A DNA stretch of 26,020 nt, taken from positions 1 through 26,020 of the forward strand of contig JAQGJY010000069.1 of assembly GCA_028290325.1 (NCBI GenBank), in the 5' to 3' direction. Origin of the DNA: Tardiphaga sp. GTDB taxonomy: Bacteria > Pseudomonadota > Alphaproteobacteria > Rhizobiales > Xanthobacteraceae. Below the pieces are notes generated by a model. The model searched no databases, was not told the DNA's origin, and saw nothing but the letters and a program-made list of their open reading frames with translations. A program made the translations under genes and the position numbers. This document shows, piece by piece, positions 25,587 through 26,020 of the stretch; position 1 is the stretch's first letter, and the number at the start of each line of letters is the position of its first letter.

Positions 25587-25753
25587 GCAAACAAGCAGCG
25601 AACGAAATCGTCGCGCGATGACGAACGCACAGGCGTGGCTCGACGCGCGGTCAGTTACGTTCGCGGGGTGGCCCACAGTCATCGTTTCTTAAGGTTTGCC
25701 GGCTCGCGAAAATGCGGCCCCCGTTCGTTCTCCGAGAACAAACCGTGACAGCT

Positions 25754-25787
25754 GGACCTCGCCGGCTCGGGTTCCATTTTGTTTTTT
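25754..25787 (+). terminator. possible terminator after the zinc-ribbon gene
   Basis: GGACCTCG (25754-25761) and CGGGTTCC (25768-25775) form an 8-bp stem with one mismatch and one wobble, followed by ATTTTGTTTTTT. The T-run is the stronger part of the evidence. Confidence 0.45.
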
Positions 25788-25901
25788 GGCCTCCACCGCC
25801 ATTTCCATCGACCGGATTAAGTCAGGCATCGGGAACCCGGCTCGGCGGACTGTGCTGTCGGGGCAAGGCCCGGTTGGGCTAGGGCTGCGCGCTGGCAAGG
25901 C

Positions 25902-25930
25902 TTGAATCACGCAATTCGCCTTCCTAGTTT
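25902..25930 (+). promoter_or_regulatory. promoter of the last gene
   Basis: TTGAAT (25902-25907), 17 bases, TAGTTT (25925-25930). Transcription would start near 25937, leaving a leader of about 45 bases before the ATG at 25983. Confidence 0.45.
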
Positions 25931-25982
25931 GCAGCAAGCGGCCGGAGATAGCGGCACGCTCGGTTCTGGATGTGAGGACAAT

Positions 25983-26020
25983 ATGGAAGCCGCCATTGAC
26001 CGGATTATGAAGACCTACGA
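25983..26020 (+). CDS. 5' end of a rightward gene (partial, runs off the right edge)
   Basis: ATG at 25983 is preceded by GTGAGGACAAT, with GAGGA four bases away. Twelve codons are visible (M-E-A-A-I-D-R-I-M-K-T-Y). The ribosome binding site and the promoter-like pair upstream support a real start. The product cannot be recognised from so few residues. Confidence 0.6.
   Translation, partial: MEAAIDRIMKTY

Larger units (their letters stand above)
25587..25982. other. 396-base stretch without a convincing gene
   Basis: No open frame here has both coding character and a ribosome binding site. A 24-codon frame at 25619 has no support, and longer frames at 25689-25937 (minus) and 25696-25905 (plus) look like chance. 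Visible elements are a 13-bp palindrome GTTCTCCGAGAAC at 25727-25739, a terminator-like hairpin at 25754-25787, and a promoter-like pair at 25902-25930. Confidence 0.6.

Noticed and set aside
25727..25739. GTTCTCCGAGAAC palindrome as an SOS box
   Set aside because: It lacks the GTTC-N7-GTTC direct-repeat arrangement, and no gene starts close to it.

Overview
The window is GC-rich chromosomal DNA from an alphaproteobacterium, most likely of the Bradyrhizobium/Rhodopseudomonas/Nitrobacter group (Hyphomicrobiales). This rests on protein content and gene order: a cobalt/magnesium-type HemB with aspartates where the zinc form has cysteines, an LdtR-type MarR regulator, a Bpt leucyltransferase, GTTC-N7-GTTC LexA boxes, and the block pdxJ-acpS-lepB-rnc-era-recO-parC. 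It is nearly all core genome. I see no prophage, CRISPR array, insertion sequence or toxin-antitoxin module.

Layout. (1) 1-500: start of a leftward gene with a signal peptide, two LexA operators in inverted orientation, and a 32-residue single-membrane-helix open reading frame with a strong ribosome binding site. It resembles in design the SOS cell-division inhibitor SidA of Caulobacter. (2) 501-4465: dnaE (replicative polymerase), tRNA-Val(TAC) with its own promoter, and a small exported protein. (3) 4481-6570: leftward pepT and hup (HU), then tRNA-Asp(GTC) with a terminator that begins in its CCA end. (4) 6722-14071: rightward core block pdxJ, acpS, lepB, rnc, era, a four-helix membrane protein, recO and parC. 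rnc, era and the membrane gene are translationally coupled by overlaps. (5) 14087-16688: leftward MFS exporter and a CNNM/CBS-domain protein. (6) 16931-19075: a Tat-exported cytidine/guanine-deaminase-fold enzyme and the manganese transporter mntH behind a TGCAA-N5-TTGCA box. (7) 19072-21729: leftward hemB, RDD membrane protein and bpt. (8) 21883-23999: rightward four-helix membrane protein and an acyl-CoA synthetase. (9) 24000-24511: a gene-free stretch with a long hairpin, remnants of a dispersed repeat, a terminator-like hairpin and the ldtR control region. (10) 24512-26020: ldtR, a strong terminator that may end a small RNA, a zinc-ribbon protein with a good promoter, about 400 bases without a convincing gene, and the first codons of a rightward gene.

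The best candidate for something undescribed is at 205-353. Two complete alphaproteobacterial LexA operators, arranged as mirror images, sit 18 bases before a micro-gene too short for usual gene calling, directly upstream of dnaE. I infer a DNA-damage-induced membrane peptide, probably a checkpoint inhibitor of division. Secondary points of interest are the exported deaminase with 23-base-period repeats in front of it, the likely Mur control of mntH, a possibly leaderless recO, and a possible small RNA between ldtR and the zinc-ribbon gene.
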